A stretch of DNA of 64,000 nucleotides from Zygophlyctis sp. KS116 (GCA_054661495.1 BAAFSQ010000008.1:1-64000); one strand, 5' to 3'; counted from the first letter of the stretch, positions 35,035 to 47,156 are shown. The notes: a model not told the origin generated them from the sequence alone. Made by a program: numbers and translations.

Positions 35035-36711
35035 ATGATCCGATGTTGGGTTAGACGACCAACGGTCCAAGTCTCTAATAGAATACAGAAAGCTAATTCA
35101 TCAAGCTTTTATATCTTGCAAGAGTTAGGACCAGCTGGATTTCTTTTAAAGTCGGGAAATCAAAAGTGGAAAGTCTTGATTGGATCTAATCATTCTTGTA
35201 ATTGCCCGCATTTTCAGACAAAAAGGGACCCATGCATTCATATTGTAACTGAAATGTATTTAAAGAATAGCTATGGGTTTTATTAAAGGTTTTTCAAATT
35301 TCAGCAGATTCTGAACTAATATTTCAGTCTGGACTGATAGAGCGGGAAATTACTGAAATTATCCAAGAACGAGGAAAAGTAATTATAATACTCTCACAAT
35401 TCAGATAATTCAAATCAATTCAGTACCAGTAGAAAAAATTGGTCAAAATGAAATCGTTGATGTGGATCAAGGCTTAGTCGCAAGACCAATTACTGAATCT
35501 GATATTTGTCCGATCTGCCAGGAATCGCTACAATCTTCAAACTTGACTCTGACGCATTGCCGTCTGGGTTGTGGAAATAATATTCATCTCAAATGTATAA
35601 AAGTTCTCATGGAACATCAAATAGGATCAATGGGGTTTCAAATGGTCAAATGCCCATTATGTAGATGCGATTTTAATACGGTAGAGGGACTTAAAATTGA
35701 AATTCAAAATTCTTGTACCTCTCAAAAGAAAAGTTACAGACAACCAATCCAGTATGGAGTTTCTTGCAGTAATTGCAAGAAAGATCCGATTATTGGAAAA
35801 TATCATAAATGTAATGCTTGCAAGAATTTATATTTATGTGATGATTGTTTTATAAATGGCTCTCATGATCAACACACTTTTCAAAATAGACTATTTAGGA
35901 ATAGCAAATGGATACCATCTTCAAGAAATGTGGCACCGGTACTACCTTCGGGATTCATCAATGAATTGCAAAATAGAGATATTACAGATGAAGATTATCA
36001 GACTCTGATTTTATTAGACTCAGGTCCCTCCAAACAAGCATCTATACCTCTTCATATTGTAAACTCTTTTCCTTTATCAAAATACTCGAGTACTAAGTCA
36101 GGTAAAGGAGAAAGATGCAAGATTTGTGGCGACTTGTACAATGTAGGAGTAATGACGAGGAAAATTCCATGGTAGATTTTAAATCCTTATAATTATTAGT
36201 TCGCATTCATTTCATCAGAGCTGCATAGGTATTATATTTGTCTAACGATATAGATCGATGGCTACTAAATCAACGAACCACATGTCCTACATGTGGTCTG
36301 GCTGCTTATTCGGCAATTGACGAGGAAAGTGAAGAATGTAAAGAAGAAGCTATGTTTATAGCAAAACATTACGAGAACAAAACATTAAAGAAGGCCGTTA
36401 AAGAAGAAAAAACTTTTGTAGTACCTCAGAATTTCATGGAAATTATTGGGACTGGAGCATCAAAAGTTGACAAATGCTTTGAAAGCTTGTCTTTGCAACC
36501 AAGAAAAAATTCATATGATAGCTGTTTTGGCTCAAATAAGACTATTGGTTGGCCAAAGATTTCATCGAGGCGGTCTACATTACATGAAAAAAAATCAAAA
36601 GGAAAAGAATCACTAGAATCCTTTATTCTGGTTCAAAGTATATCGCCTCTTCTAACCTTTTCATCTTCAAATATGAATAGGCGAATTAATGTTGTAAACA
36701 AAGATAGTTAA
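35035..36711 (+). CDS. ZSWIM2/MEX-like E3 ubiquitin ligase (SWIM, RING, ZZ, RING)
   Basis: Matches ZSWIM2 (MEX), an animal E3 ligase best known from testis. SWIM finger: CNCPHFQTKRDPCIH. After a 26-base intron (35245-35270) the frame gives LWVLLKVFQISADSELIFQS, matching the animal CWVLLKKF region. First RING: CPICQES, CRLGCGNNIHLKCIK, CPLCRCDF. ZZ finger: CSNCKKDPIIGKYHKC and LCDDCFINGSHDQH. Second RING: CKICGD, CSHSFHQSCIDRWLL (joined over two introns), CPTCG. The C-terminus is Ser/Lys-rich. An in-frame stop at 35017 fixes the start downstream. A role in the zoospore flagellum is inference. Confidence 0.85.
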
Positions 36712-36750
36712 ATTTCGGAAATGCTTTGCAATTATTTGCTGCCATGATGA

Positions 36751-38802
36751 TTATTTGCGATTCGTCAATTGTTTTAGATTGATTTTTGAGTTTGAATCTG
36801 TCTTTAAATTTTGATTTGAATCTACTACCATTCTCTGTGTTTCTATATTTTGCGACTTGATTGCACTTGATTTTAAAAGTAGACAAAACCTTTTATATGG
36901 GTCTTTTTCCATTAGCCCTGTTATATGAGATACTGCTAAACTGTATATTTGATAGTGGGCTGGCTCCAATTGTTGATGACCTTTGAACAACGGTTCGAAT
37001 AGTTCGATGAGATTATTTCTAATCGAAGAAATGATATTGATTTCAGAAGGGGCACCATCTCTGATATAATCTTTATATATCTGCTTAGCCAACTTATCAA
37101 AATCTTTCAGCACAACTTTTTGCTCCAAATTCCTGCAAGCAAGAATAAAATTCAGATTTTCTTGAGAAAATTCATTTTTGAGGTACTTATGAAACTCTGT
37201 CAATCCTTTCGGATCTTGCAATAAATAATAAATTCCTGTTGTCCAGCATTGAATTTCTTCTGGGGATATTCTACATATAATTATTTTACTTCATCTTACG
37301 CATCGTTTTCCCCAACGGGTTTATCGCCTGATATCCATGGATTTGAAGCAGAATTCCCAGTTAATAAAGCATCAACACAAGAGACTGCTAAGCAGTGATC
37401 TTTTATACTAAAATTAGCCCATTTTCTATCAAAATTACTATTTGCAGGCTTTTGACATTTTCAATCTTGTTAACTTTGGCATTTCTACCTGCTTTATATT
37501 TACGATAGCTATTTTCCGTTTTTTCACCAAATTCGATCCTTGGTTGAGAAAATCATAAGAATCTGGCTAAATAATATCAGATTTAATATGCTAATTACAG
37601 AGGGTCGATAAACTCTCCAGAACGTTTGCTGCTGCAGCTTTAACACATTAACGTGATCTTTATCTCCTTTCTTAAATAATGCAGTATCTTTTTGAGCTAG
37701 AGTCTCTATTTCAATCCAAGACCTAGAGAAGGATTTCTTGAATTTTTCAAGTATTTTGAGTTCATAATCCTGCAATTTAAACTTATTGCTGTTGACTCTC
37801 CTTACAAGATACCGTGCATAATCTATTCGATAAGATACAATATTTGTAATTACCGAAATCTGAAGGAACACCAGCTGCAATTGGAATCAAATATGGGGCT
37901 TGTAAAATGTAAATTGAATCGTCTGCTACAAATCTTGTGCAAGTTTTTTCCGATGGCACAATAAATCCCATGAAAAACAGTATGTTACAGATATTAGTAG
38001 CATCAGTACTATCAAAATCATTCAAATCTTTGCCAAGAAAAGACATAAAATCATCTTCATTAGAATCAAAGTTGTCAAAAATCCACTTATAAAGGTCTTG
38101 TCCTAAAGATTAAGATGATAAATTACCTAGAAAAGAATTTTTTGGATTTGTATTTGCTTTTACAATTCCAACTTCAGGATCATTCATCATGAGATACAGC
38201 CCAGTCAATTTCTTGATACGTTTTTTTGTTCCATTTGAATAATTACCTTCAACGTAATCGAAAGAAAAAAATAAATCAGAGTCTTTATCATCTTGAAGTG
38301 ACTTTGTTGAATCTGTCATGAATAATCTCATTGGTTTCTTAATATAGCTCCATATTCGCTTGGGCTTTTTCAATTTGGGTTCATCTTTAATACGTTTGGA
38401 AATTTCCCCCGAATAATCAAGGATACCAGATCTGTTTGATCTAGCTTTTTGTGCATCGAATTCATCTGTTAGATATTGAGCTTCGCTTGTATCTTCCGCG
38501 AATGAATCAATATCTTCTTGTGAAGAGGAGCTCTCGGACAAGTTCGAAGATACCACTGACATTGAAGATAATGAAGAATTTTGGTTCTCTTTTTGAACAT
38601 TTACTAGCTGATTACAAGAAAGGTTTTTGTATGTCTTGTTTAATTCACCAGCAGGCTTGTCAACTTCGACTTGAGTTATATTGGACAATGATCGAGGAGA
38701 TGTAGAATTCGTAGAAATGAGCTTTTCAGAGAGCTCTGGCTTCAAGTTATTTCTCCTTTGTTTTGCCAGAGCTGGAGATGGAGCTATATTTATTTCGGAC
38801 AT
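36751..38802 (-). CDS. R7-like RGS protein A (DEP, helical linker, GGL-like, RGS)
   Basis: GTPase-activating protein for G-alpha subunits. A Ser-rich disordered N-terminus (about 200 residues) leads to a DEP domain (ICNILFFMGFIVPSEKTC, then YILQAPYLIPIA), an R7-style helical extension (ILEKFKKSFSRSWIEIETLA and QQTFWRVYRP), a GGL-like tail (FSIKDHCLAVSCVDALL with SNPWISGD), and an RGS domain (LTEFHKYLKNEFSQENLNFI, PSEINI, DPYKRFCLLLKSS). Short introns separate these parts. The order matches animal R7 RGS proteins, which bind a G-beta5 partner through GGL. A paralogue follows 98 bases upstream on the same strand. The C-terminal tail is Asn/Lys/Ser-rich. Confidence 0.8.
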
Positions 38803-38900
38803 GTCAAAATTGAAAGAAATCTCCGGAAAAATCCGATTATCAAATGTTCATTTTATAATCGAAATAAAACGAAATCCACCAATGATCAATTCGCAACTTA

Positions 38901-41229
38901 TCATGCATTATTAGAAAATAATTCCTGCTTGACAAATCTAGCATATGAATCCTTCTCAATCAGTTTCAATATATGATCTTCTGCCCGATTGAATAAATCA
39001 GTCTGTTCCGGAAGCAGTGATTTCTTATTTTTGAAAAGTGGTATAAATATGCCATGCAATTCTTTTTTGATATTAGATCCAATATTTATTTCTGCCGTCG
39101 CTCCTTGCTTTACAAACTCCAGGTAAATATGCTTTGCTTTTCTATCAAATACTTGCATAGTTGTCGACTTTTGAAGTTCTCTGCAAGCGCTAATAAATTT
39201 GAGATTTTCTTCAGAAAACTCCTTTTTGCTAAATTCCCAAAGAAGATCTACTCCTCTTTTATCCATCAAGAGGAAATTTAGACCAGATTTCCAGTATTTG
39301 ATTTCATTGACTGTTATTGGCCTTACGTTTACTACGTATAAAAATACCTATTAGGATCCCAAGCTGATTCATCTTCTGATATCCATGGATTAGATGGACA
39401 GGGATCAAATAGAAATGGATCAAGAAGGGAAGTCGTACTACAGTGTTCAATCAAACTAAATGTGAGAGTTATAAAAAATACGATGAGGATTCAACTGACA
39501 ATTTTGTAACCTTGAGAGCTAGCAAGTCCTTAAGCTCAAAAATCTTTCTTTGACTCCAACTGTGTAGAGAATCAGGATTATTTGTTAAAGATTGCTATTT
39601 GATTATATTTATCAGTTTTACCTCATATTCTACATCTGTTAGCCTTTGCTTCCTTAAAAAATCTGCTTCTTCATCCAAAAAATGTTCACAAGAATCCGGC
39701 TAATTGTAAAAAATATTTCAAATTTACTGCTGAACGTTGTACACACCAAAATCTATGTTCCTGTAACTTAAAGATTCTAGCTGTAACTTTTGACTGCTTT
39801 GCTAAAAAGGAAATATCAAGATCAACTTGTTTTTCAATTTTTCCCCATTCTCTGTCAAACAATCTTCGAAGCATCTCTAAATTTGTATTTTCCCAAGGAA
39901 ACAGCTTATATTTACTGCTTGGAAAATAGGATCTTCGAAGTAAATATCTAGCATAGTCTGAATGCGAAGGAGTTCCAAATTCACTAGGTAAAAAGAATGG
40001 AGCTTGAAATATATACGGCTTGTCACCGTCTGTAAAAACCAGACTTCTATCAACAGAAACTATAAATCCCAAATGAAAAAGTAATCTACAAACTGTCAAT
40101 GCATCCAATACAGTATCATCATAAAAATTCCCTTTAGAAACCTTTTCAATTTTTCTTTGAGCCCAAAGAATTAATCCACTTCCTAAAAATTATTTAATTG
40201 ATTTAAAATACCTGTAAACCAAGTTTTCAAGTATCTTGTATTTGATACCTTTCCAGAAGTGTATTTGACACCATTTTCAGAGTCTTTTATTTCATTGTAA
40301 ACATTTTTCAAGATCTTTAGTCTTTTTATAGTCCCTAAAGAGTATGATTTTTCAGTATAATTCTGTAGATTTGGAATAATTGGAGTCCAATTCACTTCAG
40401 AATGAATCGAATCTACATTTTTCTTAATTTCCAAGATTGATTTAACTACATTTTCTGAATTTTTTGTAAATAATTTTTGAAATAGTCCTTTTTTAGTCTT
40501 TGGCTGATCTCCATTTTCTTTTTTATGATTTGAGCCTATTGAAGTATCGTTTAATCCTAGAATACTTCGTGATCCTCTCATTGAATCGTTTATTGCCATA
40601 ATACTTCGTGATCCTCTCATTGAATCATTTATTGCCATAATACTCCGTGATCCCTTTCTAGAATCCTGATTCACTCTAGATTTATGTGTCATTGAAATAA
40701 GATCATCTACTGCCTGTGCATCTTCATCCTTGATCAGATCATCTGATCCTAATAGTAATGTATCTGTACTCTCTGTATCCATTTCACGAGATCTATTATG
40801 AATAATTTTATCCATGATAATACTTCCACGAACATGATTAAATTCAACAGGAGACGTAATATCACCAATCAGTACTGCTACACTTGTATGAATTTTTTGA
40901 ATTTTATTGTCCAAAGGCTTAATAAACTCCTTTCTACTGTTATTACCAGGAACCATATTTAATTTAGCTAGTGCTTTTTGTATCATATCATCATTTGACC
41001 GAATTGACACATTTCTATTTTTAATTTCTTGAATAGACTGATCTATAATATCATCGACTGAATGATAAAGTCTTGGCTCTTCAGAGTTTCTGATACTCTG
41101 TCTTGAAATTCTAACTTGTTGTCTATCAACTAATTCATTGCTAGAGAGAGAAGATATATTTGGAGTAGATACACAGACTCCCTGTCCGTCTATATCATTT
41201 TCATCATTTTTAGAGTAATTATTGTCCAT
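38901..41229 (-). CDS. R7-like RGS protein B (DEP, helical linker, GGL, RGS)
   Basis: Paralogue of the neighbouring RGS gene with the same domain order. A long N-terminus contains three 13-residue repeats (RGSRSIMAINDSM). The DEP region has ALTVCRLLFHLGFIVSVD and YIFQAPFFLPSEFGTP, followed by YARYLLRRSYFPSSKYKL and RFWCVQRSAVN of the helical extension. The GGL is clearer here: ELKDLLALKVTKLS, then after a 26-base intron SLIEHCSTTSLLDPFL and SNPWISEDESAWD, like fungal and animal G-gamma ends. RGS: WEFSKKEFSEENLKFISACR to DSYARFVKQELF. Its ATG is only 51 bases from the CatSper-like ATG on the other strand. Confidence 0.82.
40561..40677 (-). repeat. 39-base tandem repeat inside RGS protein B
   Basis: Two nearly identical 39-base units (40561-40599 and 40600-40638) and a diverged third copy encode 13-residue repeats with RGSRS. 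The basic RxxS patterns could be kinase target sites. Copy number may vary between strains. Confidence 0.75.
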
Positions 41230-41280
41230 TTAATAAACTCCTTTTCTGTATTGACGTCATTACCAATTAGTCCGTCCGCG

Positions 41281-42503
41281 ATGTCCATGCATGGCAGCAA
41301 TCCAGAGTTTCATGATCCACTTGAGGAATCTAATAGACAGAATAGTATAGGAGAGTATGAGTCAAGTACATTATCATTGTCTCACAAGGTTCTACAAGGC
41401 GCATCGACTACTCACAAGACAGTCTTTGCTATTGTGGAATCTAGTACATTCAACTATTTTATATTGACAATAATTATAGTAAATGCATTAATACTGGGAC
41501 TAGAAACTAATATTAATATTATGAAATGGTATAGTTGGTATTTTCTGTTATTGGAGAATGTATTTCTGGGGATATATTTATTTGAACTTGGAGCTAAAGT
41601 ATACAGTTTAAGAATGGAATACTTCAAGTCAAGTTGGAATATTTTTGATTTAATTGTTATTTTATCATCTTTAATTGCATGGATAGTCAAGGAAACAGTT
41701 GATTTGACTGTTGGAGTCTCAAAGTTGTGTAGTATAATTCGTGTCTTTAGAGCAGTTCGAATTATTAGATTCTTAAAGGAACTCAAGGATGTAAATTATC
41801 TCAAATCACTTCAACTTATTATTGAAACAATATTTACTTCATTTCCAACAATTGGAACAATTGGAGTTTTAGCAGGTGTTTTCTTATACGTGTGCGCTGT
41901 TGCATCAGTTATTTTATTTGGAGATATAAATCCATATAAATTTGGATCAGTTGGAAAATCGGTAGTTGCATTATTTGAAGTGATTACTCTAGATAGATGG
42001 TATTTTATGATTTTAAAAAAAACAGGGCTGAAATATATACTCATAATACAGATTATAAAAGTATTTGGATCTTGGGATTCGTTATAATCATTTTTGAGAC
42101 TTTTGTCTTTGAAAAGTAATCTTTTAAAATTTAAATTTATAGTCTATTTGTGGCAGTTATTGTCAATAATCTAAAAGGATCTAGAGAATTAATTGAATTA
42201 AGAAAGAAAAAGAGACACTCTAAATCTTTAAAACTCAAGGGAAATGATCGGGCTGCTTCTAAAGGTTCACTCGGACGAGATAAATTAGAGACTGAAGGAC
42301 TGGGAAATTTATTTGAACAGCAACACGGTATAGATGATTACTATCCTCCATATTTATCTAATCGTTTAAAAGAACTGCTATCATCGTATTATATGAATTT
42401 AGCTTCAATTGATCATGCTCAGGAATCTTATCAAAGACAACAAAAAGTTTTGGATGATCTTTTAGATCTTGGTATTAATTATCAAAATAAAGAATTTGAT
42501 TAG
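41281..42503 (+). CDS. CatSper-like single-domain voltage-gated cation channel
   Basis: A one-domain, six-helix channel. S1-S3 are visible (FNYFILTIIIVNALILGLE, FLLLENVFLGIYLFELGAKV, IFDLIVILSSLIAWIV). S4 carries Arg in RVFRAVRIIRFLKEL. The pore filter is TLDRW after removing a 26-base intron (42000-42025), giving FEVITLDRWAEIYTHN, as in CatSper TLDxW filters. S6 is ETFVFENLFVAVIVNNL across a second intron (42116-42142). The C-terminal coil YQRQQKVLDDLLDLG also resembles CatSper tails. CatSper channels conduct Ca2+ in sperm flagella, and homologues are reported from zoosporic fungi. About 385 residues; four subunits would form a pore. Start is the ATG at 41281. Confidence 0.8.
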
Positions 42504-42572
42504 TTTTATATTTTTTATACTACAAAATAGCAAAAAGAATTGTATTATGCATTTTCAATTGGATAGTTAAAT

Positions 42573-43253
42573 TTACCATTCAAATTCACCCGAAGACTTA
42601 CCATTAAATTTGAAAATTACCTTGTTAAAAAGATGGTCTTTTCCATTAACATTTATTACACCATCCTTGAAAATGCATTTCCATTTATTCTTGACTCTGC
42701 TTACTTTTTCATACTGACACAGCATTAAATTTGATGTTTCTGCATCTGCATCTTCTTCAGATTCATCCAAATCTGAATTTATATTATCATCATCATCCAA
42801 GTCTTCCTCTAAATCATCTTCATCATCAGCTCCATCGTTTTGTTGTACTCTTTTCAATCGATTAAACAATTGTTCATCTATAGACTTTGAAGACTATTAA
42901 AAATTAAGAATTATAGAATACAATTTGAGTATGTTCATCATTAGATCCGTCGTTTTGTGAGACCTGATATCCTAAAAATTACAAATATGACTTACCAGTT
43001 TCATTTGGGGGAAGAAACGGTCGACCGTGCTCATCAACAGATGGCAGTACTTTCATACCAGAGAGTTTATGCTCCCAATTCTAGTTTCAGTTGATGCAAA
43101 ACTCACTTGTTGCAGTTCAATTAGAATATTCTCATCAATACCCAATTCTGCAAAGTGCCGATGGGATTTCTCAATAACATCTTCAATGATCCATTTATAA
43201 ACTGATGGCTAGCGTTAAATTTCAAATAAACTTACTACGACTGTATTTGACAT
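42573..43253 (-). CDS. TOA1: TFIIA large subunit (TOA1)
   Basis: General transcription factor that stabilises TBP on TATA DNA. The N-terminal helical part is spliced: MSNTVV-PSVYKWIIEDVIEK, SHRHFAELGIDENILIELQQ. A short linker (NWEHKLSGMKVLPSVDE) and an acidic stretch (DDEDDLEEDLDDDD) follow, then the beta-barrel end: MLCQYEKVSRVKNKWKCIFK, DGVINVNGKDHLFNK and SSGEFEW. A 24-base intron at 42597-42620 is a multiple of three and has no stop, but removing it gives the conserved LFNKSSGEFEW. Four further introns of 24-28 bases lie in the N-terminal half. The first coding exon is six codons. Linker is very short compared with animals. Confidence 0.93.
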
Positions 43254-43340
43254 TAGCCAACGCACACCTACCAGCACTCATCAGACTCAACTTAGATTTT
43301 CTAAGCCACTTGTCAATACACACATTCAATATATTACAAC

Positions 43341-45221
43341 TTATAATTTCAATGATCCCAGACCATCAGATACCCCTGAATCAGTATCTATTACTGGTTT
43401 TGTGTCACTTATAAGTGGAGAAGTCCCATCAGCATAAGCTGGTCCGAGATCATTCATTGGGGTTAAACTGCCAACTTCCATAACTAAGCGTGCAGATTTT
43501 GATACCTTCTCTTTAAGAACATGAGATCCATTTTCTAAGCCCCCTAATTCCCTGAATAATTCTTCAAAATTTTTGATGAGTGTTTTAAGGCCCAAAAGAT
43601 ATCCTTGATCTGGTCCTTTTGTAGTTGGAGGATAATTGACACGAATTGCAAATTCATCATGATCTATTTCAGCAGATTGATCATATAAATGATCTGCATT
43701 TACAACACAGTTTGAGAAATCAATCATTTTAACTTGAACTTCCATATTTGTTTCAAAAGTGCTTCCGTCATATATAATAAGAAGACTGCTAGCATAGAAT
43801 CTACATTTCGGTAATTCCTGGATTACAGCTGATAAATCTACAAGTTTTTTAATTATTTGAGGAATATATCCAATTAAATAATGTGTTCCATTGTCTAAAA
43901 AGGATAAAAGAGACGTTTTAAAATTAGCAGCATGAATACCCCTTCCAACGTATTTGTCCAAATAAGCAAAACTACCAGTATCATTTTTAAACGCCTATAA
44001 ATTAAAAAATCCTCAAGTTTACTTGCATTCCACAAATACGAACACCAATCTTCTTTGAAGTAGACCTTTCGCATTTTCTCTCCTGAGACTGCTTTTTTTC
44101 TGGAGTAGCCATTACTCCGTGCTGCCTTGTACCCATTTTCAAATCTAATATACACGGAAAATCAAGTCCATGTGTTAAATCTTGCAAAAGTAAAAATTGA
44201 TGAGGAATTTTAGTGCCTGTTTTACTTGTACTTGCCAATTTTGAAACTTGATTAGAATATAAATGAAGTGACCAAGGATTAAACTGTTCTTGATCCAAAA
44301 TTTCATCATTATTTTTCTCCAAAATTGATTCTTCATCATCGTCAGACATTTGAAATATCGGACCCATGGTATCAGTTGAAATCTTATTTTTTTTAGATCC
44401 AGCAAACTTTGAATGTGTTAAAGAAACTTGTGAACCCACTGATAGTATACTTGCCTCATCAGCCTCTTTTTCTTCCTTTGCAAAACTTAACCTGCCCTTA
44501 TTCAGTGCACTTTGTGCTTGATTCATATTTTCATATCTTTTAATTATTTATCATATGTCTCTTACCTTGCTCTTATACTCTTTGGAGACCATGCCTAAAA
44601 TATTATCTTTAAATAATCGAAAGTAATATAAAGAATAATACGAACCTCTTTAAAAATCTGTCTCTGCATCTTCCTATTAAGCGATGTCCTAGAGCTATTC
44701 AGGTCTGCTTCTAAATCCAAATTAGGATCATCTACTAAAAAGTGTTTATTATCATCCAAATGAACGACCGGAACCCAAGACCACCAATCACTAATCGGTT
44801 CCTTAAATTTAACATTTACACATCCCAAGTATGATGCTACAAAAGGCTTTAGATCTATCAAGAAGAGTGATTTATCTAGCGTTTCATAAAAATCACGTTC
44901 CCTTGTATCTAACGGCTTACACAATGCCTTTTCTGAGAAGCGTAAAAATGAAGTATGGCCTCCTACCTGATTTTTAAACGGTGTTAGAGGTAAAGCAATT
45001 TGTGATTCAATGGGAATAATTTCAGAGTCATCGTCTGCTTCCATCCTCAAATTTAGCGGAAGATCCTTTGGCTGAGACTTTGAAAACTGTCCTTCGACCG
45101 CCTTCTTTTCTGTTGTCAGTGACGAATGTCTTCTTTCGAATCTATCTTTATTCACATTCGGGCTTGGAATAGAAACAGCTTCTTTCGTCAATGTAATAGA
45201 ACTACCTGCGCCTTGGTTCAT
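43341..45221 (-). CDS. KCS1: Inositol hexakisphosphate kinase (KCS1/IP6K type)
   Basis: Makes diphosphoinositol pyrophosphates from IP6. Motifs of the IPK family: [14 protein letters not shown] (PxxxDxKxG), SSLLIIYDG, and MIDFSNC in the C-terminal lobe (DFxxC replaces DFA). Around them are [14 protein letters not shown] and the [20 protein letters not shown] region after an intron. The N-terminal segment with [20 protein letters not shown] and [10 protein letters not shown] is also IP6K-like. Two long disordered or acidic linkers lie between. Introns sit near 43985 and 44575 at least. The large size fits KCS1 better than the small IPMK enzymes. Neighbours TOA1 and NOC2 are on the same strand. 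Confidence 0.9.
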
Positions 45222-45342
45222 TTTAACGTTTCAACTCAAATTAAATTTTTGACGCTTTTACTGATCAATAATCTAATCAATAAAATCACTCTATAATTCG
45301 ATGACTTGTCTCAAATTCAACATTTTATTGTTAATTAGTTGT

Positions 45343-47054
45343 CTAATGCAATCTTCTCTTTTTATGGAAGATCTGCATGGGAGATCCCTCCACATTCTTG
45401 CTCCATTCAATCTAATATTAAAACTTGATATACTTACCATTGACTTATAATCCATGGGAGAAATATTCAATCTAGATCTTTCTTTATCTGTCCACAGAGA
45501 CTGTTCTTCAATCTTCTCTAAAAGTACACGCACATTCTTATTCATGTATGGGTTTTTAGATTTCTTTGACCATCTTTTGAGAAAGGTAGAGATTGGAATA
45601 CATAATTCAGGAAAAGAAATTGAAGGAATAGCGAAATAATCGTAAAATAGATCTAAAACGCATTCAAAGAGTCCCTTTTGATACACTGACGTAGACATAT
45701 AGCCAGAAGGTACGACTAAAAGTCCTGAAAAATCCAATGGTTTAAGAGTGCTAGGTTTTGCTTTTGCAGTTATTTCAGAACTTGATAAAATTTCCATTAG
45801 ATAAGGAGTAATTGGGATAAATACACCAGTTTTTTCACTTAAATTTAATAGAGTCTGAAGAATAATGTGATGCATTGGATAATTCTTTGAATTTGGACAT
45901 AGTCTTAAAGCTCCAATAGATATTTGAACTAGAGGATATACTAAATGCTTTAAATTTTCTCCACCATTTGGAGAATTTCCATAAGTAGCAATTACATCTG
46001 CCCATAATCTAATAGAGTTTACAAAAGGCCAGGAATGTATAACTGTATAATCTGAAGTTGAAGTAGCATTTTTCAAAGATAGAGCCAATTCTCTAATTCC
46101 TAAAAACCCAAAAGAATAAGTATTATGAAGAGATAACCCACTTAATTCCACCAAACATGAATTCATAAACTTGAGTTTAGTTAAAGAGAATGAATTAAAA
46201 TTTGAAACTTGATTAATTGCTTTAAGTGCACCTTTAAAAACCTTTTCCAAGAAAACTGAAGGACAAGACAAACAACACCTTCTTAAAACCAAAAATGCCG
46301 CCACTCGAACTCTTTCATCTCCTACACTCCAAAATTCCAATAATTCTTTATAAAACTCCTTTAAAAGTTTAGGAAAACTCGTATAATATGTGATAAATCC
46401 AGTTGATTTCTTTATAATTTCCACCAAAACTTTAGAATCTGTAGTATTCTTCATTACTTTCAGTAAATTTGTAAGAAAAGACTTTATAACTGGAGCCAAC
46501 TTTTTCCATTTTTTAGATTTTTCTCTATTTTCTTTACTAAGAATAACATTGAGCCCTTCTGGAACCACATCTAAAGTAGTAGAAACAATTTCATTGATCA
46601 TATTTTCATCCCAATCCAGACATTCCTCTTCTTCTCCCATATTTGCAACACTCTTAAAAGCCTTTGCTAATTTGACTAGAGACTTATGATTTGAACCTTG
46701 TTGAATTTTCTTTGCAAGACTTTTAATCTCTTCTATCTGATCTATGCGATCTTCCATGTCATCATCTTCCAACTTTTCCAACTCATCCTCCTTATCCTCT
46801 TCAGCGTCTTCAAGATCAGAGTCTGCAAGATCATCTTGGAGCCCATGCAGATCATCCTCCTCCTGATCATCCTGATCTGAATCATCAGAGAAATTTAGCA
46901 ATTCCTGATCATTTTCTTGCAGATAATTATAAAATTTGGGATCCTTGTCCTTTAATGCCTTGAGTTGATTCTTGTGGTGAGTCTTTCTAGGTTTCTTGAC
47001 TTTTGACAACTTGTTTTTCTGTAGAAACTTGATGGTCGATTTCTTCAATTTCAT
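45343..47054 (-). CDS. NOC2: Ribosome biogenesis factor NOC2
   Basis: Nucleolar complex protein 2, which with NOC1 or NOC3 moves pre-60S particles toward export. A basic N-terminus is followed by a long acidic region (DDSDQDDQEEDDLHG), then an ARM/HEAT-like helical body. Family blocks are RVRVAAFLVLRRCCLSCP, MNSCLVELSGLSLHN, YPLVQISIGALRLCPNSKNY with PMHHIILQTLLNLS, and IPISTFLKRWSKKSKN. A 26-base intron at 45412-45437 changes the C-terminus to SMIEWSKNVEGSPMQIFHKK, which fits the family; without splicing a different tail would run on to 45291. Head-to-head with SOF1 (102 bases). Confidence 0.9.
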
Positions 47055-47156
47055 TTCAAATTTGTATTCTTTTTTTCTATCCTCAACCTATAGAAGAGAA
47101 AAAAAGAATAAATTTGACCGCCAAAGAGCTAAAACTTGAACACCTAATTCTTATCA

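Noticed and set aside
35284-35305. A 16-base intron after the SWIM finger
   Set aside because: It gave wrong frames; the 26-base intron at 35245-35270 restores the ZSWIM2 sequence exactly.
40183-41229. The N-terminal exon of RGS-B as an independent gene
   Set aside because: Its end runs through a short intron into the DEP exon in frame, and the neighbouring paralogue has the same layout.
45291-45411. NOC2 C-terminus by read-through of the last intron
   Set aside because: The GTAAGTATAT...TTAG segment at 45412-45437 is a consensus intron and the spliced tail fits NOC2 better.
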